Part shown: positions 17,443 through 25,254 of the stretch, piece by piece | How positions within the stretch are numbered: position 1 is the first letter of the stretch | Layout: every line of letters starts with the position of its first letter | The notes under the pieces: model-generated | Told to the model about the DNA's origin: nothing | The model's database searches: none | What the model saw: only the letters and a program-made list of their open reading frames with translations | Translations under genes and position numbers: made by a program | Source of the DNA: Agrobacterium arsenijevicii | GTDB taxonomy: Bacteria; Pseudomonadota; Alphaproteobacteria; Rhizobiales; Rhizobiaceae | Direction: 5' to 3' | Assembly: GCA_000949895.1 (NCBI GenBank) | Contig: JWIT01000024.1 | Coordinates: 41,936-105,935 of the forward strand | Length of the DNA: 64,000 nucleotides

Positions 17443-18822
17443 TCACCCCGCTTTTCTCAGTTTCAACCTTAGTCCCAACGGCACAGGCCGGTCATAGTCC
17501 GCCTCTACGTCTTCATAACCCCGGCAGAAATTTCCCGGTCTGAGGATTGCGCCTCCGAAGGGGCGAAACAACTGGACCGAGCCTCCACCGTCGAGATGCA
17601 TGCCCTCTATCGCACCGTATCGCTGCAACAGCTCGGCAATATCGAACAACGTCGCTCCCTGTGCGATTACGTCACGAGCGGCATAGGTAGATTTGCCTTC
17701 CACGGCGAGGAGAAAAAGATCGCCGTTGGCATCGATGCCGGCGCCAAGCCTCGCAGCGCGTGTTTCATGCCAATCCGCTTTCCAATTGTAGGGCGATGGC
17801 TGGGTCAGATCTCCGGAGGCCCCTTCTATGAAGACCCCTTCCTTTTCGAAGACTGCGTCGTCGCTAAACGCAACGCCGTCTCTCACGAGACGCGGACCGG
17901 CTTGCACACCCTCCACGACCGTGCCGTTCCGGATGGAATACGAGACTGGCTGCCCTTGCCGGAGAGCTTCGAGCAGGCCCCGTTCTGGCTCATCTGAAAA
18001 GCGCAGTACGCACCCCGTCCTTGGAACCGGCATGCCGCCGCCCCGGGACATGGCCACGGCGAAGCGTCCGACGACGGCGACCTCGACGGCACTTTCGGCC
18101 CGCGGCGTCAGACCATCGATCGTACCGTAGTAGCGTGCTATCGCGACCGGCTCCGCCGACTTCTCCTGGAACGCTCCCGATGCATGGGAAAGAAGAACGG
18201 TTCCGTCGGGAAGGGTCACGGCAACATCTGTAAAGCAGAGATTCCTGATCGCGCTCGCCTTGCCATCGAAGACCAGGCACGCTCTGGGAACCTGGGGAGG
18301 GTACTGGATTACGCCCGCCGTCGCGACCATTCCCACGGGGTCGCCATAGGCTTCGAAATGGGTATCCAGCTCCCTTGGCTCGAAGAGGAAGTAATTGGCG
18401 TTCGAGAAGATTTCATCCCTGGCGAGACTGGCGCTGCGCAGGCGCATGTAGTCGGTATAGGCAAGCGGGATGGGATATTTCGAGGGTGTGGAGCTTCGTC
18501 TGTCGCTCCAGAGTTCACAGGCGGACGCCCCGGCATTCTTATATTGTCTGGCCATGGCCGCCGAGCGAGCAGCCCAAAGCTCCATCTTTTTTCCCTGAAG
18601 CTCGACCACGCTTTTATCTTCGATGCGGCGTTCCGGGGGCGGAACCTGGTAGGTCGGCGCTCCCAGCCTTGCCGACGCTAGGGCAGCTTCAATCGATGCG
18701 ACGGCTTCGCCCGGCGGCGAGTCGTTGAATGGCTCTACCTGGAATCGTTCGGCATGAACGACTACAATATTTGCCTTAAGTCCGGAAGCGAGGATCACGG
18801 TCTCTTTTCTGATAGCTTGCAT
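17443..18822 (-). CDS. Phosphodiester glycosidase (NAGPA/DUF2233-type) family protein
   Basis: A 459-aa protein. The C-terminal half shows the family signature: a segment FLLAVEGKS, then ATLFDIAELLQRYGA, then the DGGGS motif near residue 412 (GMHLDGGGSVQLF). NAGPA-type enzymes remove N-acetylglucosamine from a phosphodiester; bacterial relatives are mostly uncharacterised. No signal peptide is evident, so it should act in the cytoplasm on an imported substrate. The ATG at 18822 has AAGG 9 nt upstream; an ATG at 18846 is possible. Its place inside a sugar ABC operon suggests that it cleaves the transported compound, perhaps a sugar phosphodiester. Confidence 0.8.
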   Translation of the reverse strand: MQAIRKETVILASGLKANIVVVHAERFQVEPFNDSPPGEAVASIEAALASARLGAPTYQVPPPERRIEDKSVVELQGKKMELWAARSAAMARQYKNAGASACELWSDRRSSTPSKYPIPLAYTDYMRLRSASLARDEIFSNANYFLFEPRELDTHFEAYGDPVGMVATAGVIQYPPQVPRACLVFDGKASAIRNLCFTDVAVTLPDGTVLLSHASGAFQEKSAEPVAIARYYGTIDGLTPRAESAVEVAVVGRFAVAMSRGGGMPVPRTGCVLRFSDEPERGLLEALRQGQPVSYSIRNGTVVEGVQAGPRLVRDGVAFSDDAVFEKEGVFIEGASGDLTQPSPYNWKADWHETRAARLGAGIDANGDLFLLAVEGKSTYAARDVIAQGATLFDIAELLQRYGAIEGMHLDGGGSVQLFRPFGGAILRPGNFCRGYEDVEADYDRPVPLGLRLKLRKAG

Positions 18823-18845
18823 AGTAGAGCCTTTCATATCGATCA

Positions 18846-19679
18846 TTACTTCACACCGCCCGCGACGAATCCCTGGATGACGTACCGTTGGCCAAGAATG
18901 TAGATCGCCACCAGGGGCAGGGTGGAAATGACCGACCCCGCCATGAACCAGGTCCACTGGGCGTCGAACTCGCTCACCAGGCTGATGAGGCCGCGCGGGA
19001 CGGTGTAGAGTTCGGGTGAGTTCAGATAGAGGATCGGGCGAAGGAGCTCGTCCCAGCTATGAATGAAGGCGACCACGAATACTGAAATGAGTGCCGGCAC
19101 GGAAAGCGGGAGATAGATATCCCGGAAGATCCGAAAGGCCGATGCTCCATCCATGCGTCCGGCCTCGGCGAAGTCGTTCGGCAGTGCTGAGAAATACTCG
19201 CGTAACATGAATGTTCCGAACGATCCGACGAGGAACGATGGCACGATCAATGGCAGAAACGTGTTGATCCATCCAAGCTGCCGCATCAGGAGATATTCCG
19301 GGATGATTGTCACCTCGTTTGGGACGAACGCCGTTGCCAGCACGACAGCGAAAAGAAAATTCCGCCCGCGAAACGGGACTTTCGCGAAGACATAACCCGC
19401 CATGGCGCAGGTGATAACCTGACCCACCGCGGCCGAGGTCGAGACGATCAGCGAATTGACAAAATACGTCGTGAAATCCCTTTCGGTGAGCACCGACGTA
19501 TAGTTGGCGAAGGGAGCGTCGGTCAGCAACTGCGTCGGGACGAAGCTCGGTGGCAGGCTGAAGAGGTCCGCCGGCTCCTTGAACGAGGTAATCAGCATCC
19601 AGAGAAAGGGAGACAGTGTCACGAGGGCATAGACTGCGAGCACGCCATAGAGGGCGGCAAGGAGCGACCGTTTATTCAT
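18846..19679 (-). CDS. Carbohydrate ABC transporter permease (MalG type)
   Basis: A 277-aa inner-membrane permease with six predicted membrane segments. The EAA loop reads EAGRMDGASAFRIFRDIYLPL, which docks on the ATPase. The C-terminus ends in QRYVIQGFVAGGVK, typical of the MalG/UgpE group. ATG 19679 has GGAG 10 nt upstream and overlaps the preceding permease gene by 8 bp. It pairs with the MalF-type permease encoded before it. Confidence 0.92.
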   Translation of the reverse strand: MNKRSLLAALYGVLAVYALVTLSPFLWMLITSFKEPADLFSLPPSFVPTQLLTDAPFANYTSVLTERDFTTYFVNSLIVSTSAAVGQVITCAMAGYVFAKVPFRGRNFLFAVVLATAFVPNEVTIIPEYLLMRQLGWINTFLPLIVPSFLVGSFGTFMLREYFSALPNDFAEAGRMDGASAFRIFRDIYLPLSVPALISVFVVAFIHSWDELLRPILYLNSPELYTVPRGLISLVSEFDAQWTWFMAGSVISTLPLVAIYILGQRYVIQGFVAGGVK

Positions 19680-20550
19680 GGACCCATCTCCGGCGTACAT
19701 AGAAATTGGTAAGTGTGATGAAGCCGACCACGAAGCACAGCAGATATGCCAGCGCGGAGGCATAACCCATCTGGAAATGCACGAAGGCATTCTCGTAGAT
19801 GAAGAAGGCGAGGGTGCTGGAGGCACCGTTCGGCCCTCCGCCCGTCAGGGCGTATGTAAGCTCGAAGGTCTGGGTTGACCGGACGAGCGCGATGATCAGC
19901 ACGAAGAACAGGCTGCGGGACAGAAGTGGTATGGTGATTTCGAAGAACTGCCGAATCCTCTTGGCGCCGTCGATCTTTGCCGCCTCGTAGACGGAGGTGT
20001 CGATCGTCTGGAGGCCTGCGAGAAGAAGCAGCATGTAGAAGCCGCTGTCCTTCCATATGGCGACGATTGCCACGGCCGGAAGCGCCCAGGTTGGATCGGC
20101 CAGCCATGCCGGCGGCGTGGAAACGCCGAGCCAGAGCAGGAGATTGTTCAGGATTCCGAACTTGGTCGAGAAAATCCACCGCCATGCCAGCGCGACCGCG
20201 ACGGTCGAGGTGATGTAGGGCAGGAAAAATGCCCCCCGGAAGAACGCGGATATCCGCAATGCATTGTTCAGCAGGACGGCAAGGACTGTCGCCAAGGCGA
20301 TCGCGCCTGGAACGTAGAGAAGGGTGAACCATGCCGTGTTGAGGAAGACTTTCGCCGCCGCCGGCGAGGTGAGGATCTGGATGTAATTGTCGAGACCGAC
20401 CCACTGGGGCTGGTCGAAGATCTGCCATCGCGTGAACGACATGATGAACGCCCATACCACGGGCACCAGACGGAAAACCGTCAGGCCGACAAGCGTTGGC
20501 AGCAGGAAGAAAAAGGCGATCCAAGGGAACGCGCGGGCGTTACTCTGCAT
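19672..20550 (-). CDS. Carbohydrate ABC transporter permease (MalF type)
   Basis: A 292-aa inner-membrane permease with about six membrane segments. It starts with FFLLPTLVGLTVFRLVPVVW and carries the EAA loop YEAAKIDGAKRIRQFFEI. It is the first permease after the binding-protein gene, 72 bp downstream of it. The start ATG has GGAG 6 nt upstream. Substrate specificity comes from the binding protein and is unknown; the neighbouring enzyme suggests a phosphorylated or phosphodiester sugar. Confidence 0.92.
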   Translation of the reverse strand: MQSNARAFPWIAFFFLLPTLVGLTVFRLVPVVWAFIMSFTRWQIFDQPQWVGLDNYIQILTSPAAAKVFLNTAWFTLLYVPGAIALATVLAVLLNNALRISAFFRGAFFLPYITSTVAVALAWRWIFSTKFGILNNLLLWLGVSTPPAWLADPTWALPAVAIVAIWKDSGFYMLLLLAGLQTIDTSVYEAAKIDGAKRIRQFFEITIPLLSRSLFFVLIIALVRSTQTFELTYALTGGGPNGASSTLAFFIYENAFVHFQMGYASALAYLLCFVVGFITLTNFYVRRRWVHE

Positions 20551-20622
20551 AATGCTCTCCTGCGCCGGGAAAGAGAGGCTCTTTTCCCGGCAACGAAAAT
20601 TTAAGGAGTTGTTGGCGTTTGC

Positions 20623-21903
20623 CTAGCGTTTGAGAACGCCGTTGCCGTAGTCGACAAAGCTCTTGACGGCATCGTTCAGGGACTTGCGCCCGTTGAAGAC
20701 CTCATCCAGCTCGCCGTTCACACCACCCGAGCCGGACGCTCCGTAGCCCCTCCAGGCGTCCCAGTTCTTGGAGAACCCGGTATAGAGCTGCTGCTGGCCG
20801 ATCTTGAGGATGACTTCCTTGTTGCCCGGCTGCTGGTCCCGTTCAAGCCATTCTGCACGCTCTGCGACCTCCTTGAAGGCCGGCACCTTGCCGCCGCGGA
20901 AGTCCTTGGCGCTGCGCGAGCCGTCCGTCATGTGCTTGATAAAGGCGGTCGCGATCTTTTGGTTCTTGGACGTGGCGCCGACGGCGAGCATGTCTGGCCA
21001 GGCATAGGCGCGGGTGGTTTCCGGCGTCGCATCGGGACCGAGCGGGATCTCGGCGATGCCCCATCGGAACTTGTTGCCGATGACGGTGCGATTGTTCGAA
21101 ATGCTCCAGGAGCCATCGACCCACATGGCGGCCATGCCGAGAGGAAAAATGTCCTGATAACGCACGCCTTCCATGTCTTTGGGTGGCGGGGCGACCTTTT
21201 CCTTTACAACGAGATCGGTGAGGAACGAAAGGGCGGAGATCGCCTGCGGATTGGGCTGCAAGGCGGTTGCATCGGCATTCAGGTAGCGGCCGCCGTTGCG
21301 GTAGACCCATCCATCCGTTTGCGCGTAGCGCCCGAAGACCGAATATCCCCATCGATCGGGGTTCCCGTCGCCGTTCTTGTCTATGGTGAGCTTGTGCGCA
21401 GCCGCAAGGAAGTCCCTCCATGTCCAGCCGCTTGTCGGGTAGGACAGGCCGGCAGCGTCGAAGGCATCCTGGTTGTAATAGAGGACAGGGCCCTGCCAGC
21501 TCTGCGGGACCGCAAACAGCCCCCCTTTTATCCGGGCGACCTGAACGGCGCTTTCGGTATAACCGGCCAGGTTGAGGGATGTGGTGAAGGACGTCAGGTC
21601 CGCGAGGTTGCCCGCTTCGACCCATTGCTGGATGTAGCCCGACGACATCATCATCACATCCGGCAGGCTGCCCGAGGCTGCCAGCGCCGACAGGTTCGGC
21701 CAGTAGTCTTTCTGGGGCAATGCCTGAGCCTGAACCTTGATCCCTGGATTTGCCGCCTCGAACGCCGCGATGGCCGGCTTTTCCTGCTCCAGTTGGACAG
21801 GATCGAAGCTCATATATCGAAGGGTTACGTCAGCCGCCCAGGCGGGGCTTGTCGTCATGGCGGTCGTGGCCAGCGCCACGGCGAATGCTGTATTGCGAAT
21901 CAT
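20623..21903 (-). CDS. Extracellular sugar-binding protein of ABC transporter (family 1)
   Basis: A 426-aa periplasmic binding protein with a Sec signal peptide (MIRNTAFAVALATTAMTTSP, cleavage after AWA). The mature part begins ADVTLRYMSFD and has the family-1 fold features, including YNQDAFDAAGLSYPTSGWTW and a C-terminal region GKVPAFKEVAERAEW. It is the first gene of the operon, with its ATG 28 bp from a perfect inverted repeat and about 180 bp from the putative left T-DNA border. The ligand is unknown; if the operon is an opine uptake system this protein would bind it. Confidence 0.93.
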   Translation of the reverse strand: MIRNTAFAVALATTAMTTSPAWAADVTLRYMSFDPVQLEQEKPAIAAFEAANPGIKVQAQALPQKDYWPNLSALAASGSLPDVMMMSSGYIQQWVEAGNLADLTSFTTSLNLAGYTESAVQVARIKGGLFAVPQSWQGPVLYYNQDAFDAAGLSYPTSGWTWRDFLAAAHKLTIDKNGDGNPDRWGYSVFGRYAQTDGWVYRNGGRYLNADATALQPNPQAISALSFLTDLVVKEKVAPPPKDMEGVRYQDIFPLGMAAMWVDGSWSISNNRTVIGNKFRWGIAEIPLGPDATPETTRAYAWPDMLAVGATSKNQKIATAFIKHMTDGSRSAKDFRGGKVPAFKEVAERAEWLERDQQPGNKEVILKIGQQQLYTGFSKNWDAWRGYGASGSGGVNGELDEVFNGRKSLNDAVKSFVDYGNGVLKR

Positions 21904-21930
21904 CTATTATACTCCCTTTTATTTGTTCCC

Positions 21931-21957
21931 AATTAATTTCCATCATGGAAATTAATT
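21931..21957. promoter_or_regulatory. Perfect inverted repeat, likely ROK operator
   Basis: Two 12-bp arms AATTAATTTCCA and TGGAAATTAATT are separated by TCA. The palindrome lies 28 bp upstream of the binding-protein ATG, in the promoter of the ABC operon, and is the natural candidate operator for the ROK regulator encoded in the same operon. Confidence 0.7.
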
Positions 21958-22020
21958 GATGTCAACACCTCTAGTGATGTTTTGCAACAGGCTGATGACG
22001 ACAGGCCGGGGACGGTTTCC

Positions 22021-22039
22021 GCCCCGCGGGCCGCGGGGC
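22021..22039. other. GC-rich hairpin outside the left T-DNA border
   Basis: A 9-bp perfect stem GCCCCGCGG / CCGCGGGGC with a one-base centre. It has no T-run, so a classical terminator is unlikely. It lies between the ABC operon promoter and the border-like sequence at 22082. Confidence 0.35.
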
Positions 22040-22081
22040 GAGCGAATTTCGACGATGGAACGGCGGCCAAACTCTATTGCA

Positions 22082-22106
22082 CGGCAGGATACATACACCT
22101 GTAGTC
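22082..22106 (+). other. Putative T-DNA left border repeat
   Basis: The 25-mer CGGCAGGATA-CATACACC-TGTAGTC fits the T-DNA border layout TGGCAGGATATATnnnnnTGTAAAC. It matches 16 of 20 fixed positions, including the cleavage-side GGCAGGATA block and TGTA at exact spacing. It is in the same orientation as the second copy at 26849-26873. The three genes between them lack bacterial translation signals. VirD2 nicking here is inferred. Confidence 0.6.
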
Positions 22107-22312
22107 ACTTTGGTTCAGATCGCGTTTCTCAGTGGCGCGCGCTTGCGCGAAAGAAGGATTCAATTGAAATCACTCTAGAATACTTGGATAAAAACTACTT
22201 GAACTATTTTCGACATCGGCCAGTTGATTGGTCCGCTTATCTTCTGTCGCCCGGGCGGCCCTTGTTGAAAAGACCCTGGAAACCTCCCATTCTCGGCAAA
22301 CTCATTGCTGCA

Positions 22313-23935
22313 CTAGGCCGTGGTCCCAAGAGCGCGTTCCGTATCGTTCATGATGTCCATGACGGCCTCCCAGGTGGAGCGGGCGTCGAAGAACTCGTCG
22401 GGCTCGGAACCCTCTGTCCGGTCAGTGGGGTCGGGGTTCAGGAAGATCTCGAGCGCATCGTGGAAGACCTCATCCTCCGGTTCGTCATCTGGATAGTCGA
22501 TGGCGTCGAAGAACTCGCCGTCCCCCATGTCCTGCCACTTCTTCCGGGCGAAGCGTGCGAATGCCGTGCCTGCATCCTGGAGAGCGAACATCATGGCGGG
22601 GCCATACTGAATGACCGTGAGATTGATGGTGGAAAGGGCCACGGTAACTCCGGCCTTCAGCTTGACGTTGTCAAACGCGCGCGGGCCCTTCTTTTGCAGG
22701 ACGACCGAAACCGATGTGAGCTGGAGAAGCGCCAGCGCGCCGGAGCGGGCGAAGAGATTGATCATGTCCTGCAGGCTCTGGGTGTGCGTGAGGAGGACTT
22801 CGAGCATCCTCATCTTGGCGAACGACGCGTAGGGAATGAGCGCGCCGATCTGTGCATCATTCTCCCTTGCCGAGTAAAACATGAAACCCAGAAAGGTATC
22901 CCACAGCATCACGATTTGGGACTTTTTCACGAAATCAGGTTGTTTTTCGGCGACGTACTGACCTGCGGTCCGGCGCAGAAGCTCCGAGGTCCTGTGGGCC
23001 TTGCCGCTGATTTTTGTCAGGCCATCCTCCAATCCCTGCGAGACGATGTGCTGCTCCGCCAAATCCTTCAGGGCCTTCTGATATTGGTTCAGGCGCTCGG
23101 ACTTCGTCATCATGGCGTCCCGGATCGCCAGCAGCTCGGCGACTTCATCTCCGGGCAGAGGCATCTTCCCAGCCTTGTTTGTGTCCATGTTCTGCTTGAT
23201 GGCGATGATCTTCTGGGGCAGGTTGAACATAAGCATCAGCAAGACGGACGACACGCCGACCGAGGTAATGTAGCGTGGCTTGTCCTGATAGAAGTCGTCG
23301 TGATGGATGCCGGTGGTGAGATTGATGCGCTGGGCTATGCCGAGAAAGATCTTGTCCTGGAAAACGGCGTTGAAAAACTGCCGCCAGTTGGCTCCGGGGG
23401 CAATCAGGAAACCGATTGTCAGGGGAATGGTCCCGACCGCAAAGGGAATGACCCGCGGGAAGAGGGAAGTGTCCGGAACGTTGCTGGCGGACCAGACATC
23501 CCAGCTTATGGCTCCTCCGGTCATGGCGCTCAGCATGATGCTCTGCCACAAGGGCATGCCATCGCTGAAAGCCTGAATTTTGCTGCGGGTCTTGCGCGCG
23601 TTGGACCTGATGTGGGCCTTGGCGGCCTCGGGAAGAGCCGCCCATTCTTCCCCGATCGCACGCTCTATGTCCTTGCACTCCCCGGCGAGCAGGCCGAGGG
23701 CCTCAATTTTTTCCTGTAGTGCGGGCGTTAAGTCGCCGGCGGCATCGATGATCTCCTGAGGGAGATCAAGGCCCGTCTCGTGATGGACGAGATAGGCGCA
23801 CAGTAGCTGGTGGACATGATAGCCCTCCCCCTGACGGATGTTCTCGACGGCGTTGGCTTTGAGGAAGGCGTTGCGATAGAAAAAGTCGCAGACTTTCTGG
23901 AGCGTGCCCTGAACGTTGGAAGCGGGCGTGGCCAT
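22313..23935 (-). CDS. T-DNA gene A: multi-pass membrane protein of unknown family
   Basis: A 540-aa protein I do not recognise. The N-terminal 125 residues are soluble and helical. Several hydrophobic segments follow (about 161-180, 222-240, and three more between 365 and 475), and the last 70 residues are very acidic (DYPDDEPEDEVFHD). The start context CACCATGGC equals the Neurospora-type consensus CAMMATGNC, and no Shine-Dalgarno sequence is present. A TATA box (24037-24047) lies 102 bp upstream and the leader is CA-rich. Expression in a eukaryote is therefore likely. A membrane protein on T-DNA could help release a product from the transformed cell, as the Ti gene 6a protein does for opines, but that is speculation. 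Confidence 0.65.
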   Translation of the reverse strand: MATPASNVQGTLQKVCDFFYRNAFLKANAVENIRQGEGYHVHQLLCAYLVHHETGLDLPQEIIDAAGDLTPALQEKIEALGLLAGECKDIERAIGEEWAALPEAAKAHIRSNARKTRSKIQAFSDGMPLWQSIMLSAMTGGAISWDVWSASNVPDTSLFPRVIPFAVGTIPLTIGFLIAPGANWRQFFNAVFQDKIFLGIAQRINLTTGIHHDDFYQDKPRYITSVGVSSVLLMLMFNLPQKIIAIKQNMDTNKAGKMPLPGDEVAELLAIRDAMMTKSERLNQYQKALKDLAEQHIVSQGLEDGLTKISGKAHRTSELLRRTAGQYVAEKQPDFVKKSQIVMLWDTFLGFMFYSARENDAQIGALIPYASFAKMRMLEVLLTHTQSLQDMINLFARSGALALLQLTSVSVVLQKKGPRAFDNVKLKAGVTVALSTINLTVIQYGPAMMFALQDAGTAFARFARKKWQDMGDGEFFDAIDYPDDEPEDEVFHDALEIFLNPDPTDRTEGSEPDEFFDARSTWEAVMDIMNDTERALGTTA

Positions 23936-24036
23936 GGTGACGGAAGTTGATGGATGATGATTGTCGTAAATAGGCTTTGGTCTGATGATCTGTTGGGTTT
24001 CTGGTTGATCGAAAGGCCAATATCGGGAACCTGCCG

Positions 24037-24047
24037 CCTTTTATGCC
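24037..24047 (-). promoter_or_regulatory. TATA box of T-DNA gene A
   Basis: Read on the minus strand the sequence is GGCATAAAAGG, a classical eukaryotic TATA element. It lies 102 bp before the ATG at 23935. That would place a start site 30 bp downstream and leave a CA-rich leader of about 70 nt without a ribosome binding site. Gene C has GGCATAAATAT at the same distance. Confidence 0.6.
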
Positions 24048-24155
24048 TCTTGCGCCTATGACGAGGATTGCCGGGGAGGGCCATGTCCGACGCTGGCCGG
24101 GCAACCGTGCGGAGGCGCAGTGCATGCACCTCGTATTCATCGATGGAATGGATGT

Positions 24156-24242
24156 TCAGCTGAGCAGGTTTTCGGACGTGCGGAAATGAGGATCGGCGGC
24201 CGACGGACCAATGAGCCAGGACATGTAGGCTCGTATCTGCAG
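24156..24242 (-). promoter_or_regulatory. Conserved upstream element of T-DNA gene A
   Basis: This stretch contains TCAGCTGA (24156-24163) and GCTCGTATCTGCAG (24229-24242), with a CCAAT at 24208-24212. The same two motifs occur 79 bp apart upstream of gene C (26588-26680), against 73 bp here, with further patchy similarity between them. It looks like a shared upstream activating region copied together with the promoter. Confidence 0.55.
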
Positions 24243-24569
24243 ATATTCGGGCCGATATTTGGTCACCAGGTCGATATTGGGTTTCATCGGGCGCTTGTGT
24301 GGACCGCGTGCCTTCTTCGAGCCCGGCGATTGGCTGATGACTGGAGCGGCAATCTTTCCGTGCGGGGTAATCGTATGATCGGATCATATGATAGCTTGGT
24401 CAGCAGGACGATATTTTGGGAACGGGCTTTCGCAGCGCCCGAGAACCCACCGACATTCATTTGAAAAGCCGGTGAAGAAGCCTGTACGACATTGGTTCGC
24501 CAGTTCACTCATTCCCGATCCACATCACCAGCGCACAATCTCAAGAATTCACCCATCCTCAACTGCACG

Positions 24570-24983
24570 ATGACCTCAAGCGGCATGCGAATGCCCGGCG
24601 CCGGACAGATCGTTCCGGCGATCCCGAACGAACGTCGGACAGATCTGGAATGCGCGATCAACCTCGATGTCGCGCGAAAACAAGTTCAGAAACTCCAAGA
24701 TGAGCTGAATGCGCTCGAGCAATGTTATTCATCCGCCTCGCCCGACGACAAACCGTTCTGCAAGGTAGCCGCCCTGGAGAAGGCTGCCGCCCTGACGACT
24801 ACGAACCAAATCCTTCTGGAATACGAGAGAGAGGAAGCCAGGCGGGAAGCAGCCCGGCAGCGTCAACTTGCAACGGCTTCCGAAAACACCGGTCAGTTCA
24901 TGATGGTCATCATCGAGCACCATAATGACGGACACCCCGCCGAAGCGCCTCCTTCATACGAGGAGGCGACCGGGAGACGATAA
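24570..24983 (+). CDS. T-DNA gene B: small coiled-coil protein with C-terminal PPxY motif
   Basis: A 137-aa protein. Residues 32-105 are charged and helical with heptad character (ARKQVQKLQDELNALEQ, YEREEARREAARQRQ), so a coiled coil is likely. The C-terminus EAPPSYEEATGRR contains PPSY, a PPxY motif that in eukaryotes binds WW domains of Nedd4/Rsp5 ubiquitin ligases. PPxY at an exposed tail is rare in bacterial proteins. The start ATG 24570 has A at -3 and C at +5, no Shine-Dalgarno sequence, and a leader rich in CA and CT. No clear TATA box is seen. It is divergent from gene A and convergent with gene C. Function unknown; recruitment of a host ubiquitin ligase is inference. Confidence 0.55.
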   Translation: MTSSGMRMPGAGQIVPAIPNERRTDLECAINLDVARKQVQKLQDELNALEQCYSSASPDDKPFCKVAALEKAAALTTTNQILLEYEREEARREAARQRQLATASENTGQFMMVIIEHHNDGHPAEAPPSYEEATGRR

Positions 24984-25254
24984 TGGAGGAGTTGGGCTTG
25001 GGTGGGGAGGATAGATGGCAGTTCGTTTTGATCGATGGGGAGATAGTGGAAATGAATTTCAGCATTTTAGGAGTTATTTTTAATGGCCAGGCGATTGTAA
25101 TTCGGCTTGTATTCACATGTGAATGACGATTTCCATCAATCGATGATCAATTCAGGCAGCTATCTGGAAAATAAGGGTGGAGTTGAAGCCACCGGATAAA
25201 CATCAAGGTGTTGAACCTTCAAAACACAAACCGGGCAAAAGTCAGAACCTCCGC

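Noticed and set aside
22021..22039. GC-rich hairpin as a rho-independent terminator
   Set aside because: There is no T-run on either strand, and it lies upstream of the operon promoter rather than after a gene.
21956..23719. A 587-codon plus-strand frame across the left border
   Set aside because: It is a shadow of gene A, composed of His- and Gly-rich reverse-strand sequence with no signals.
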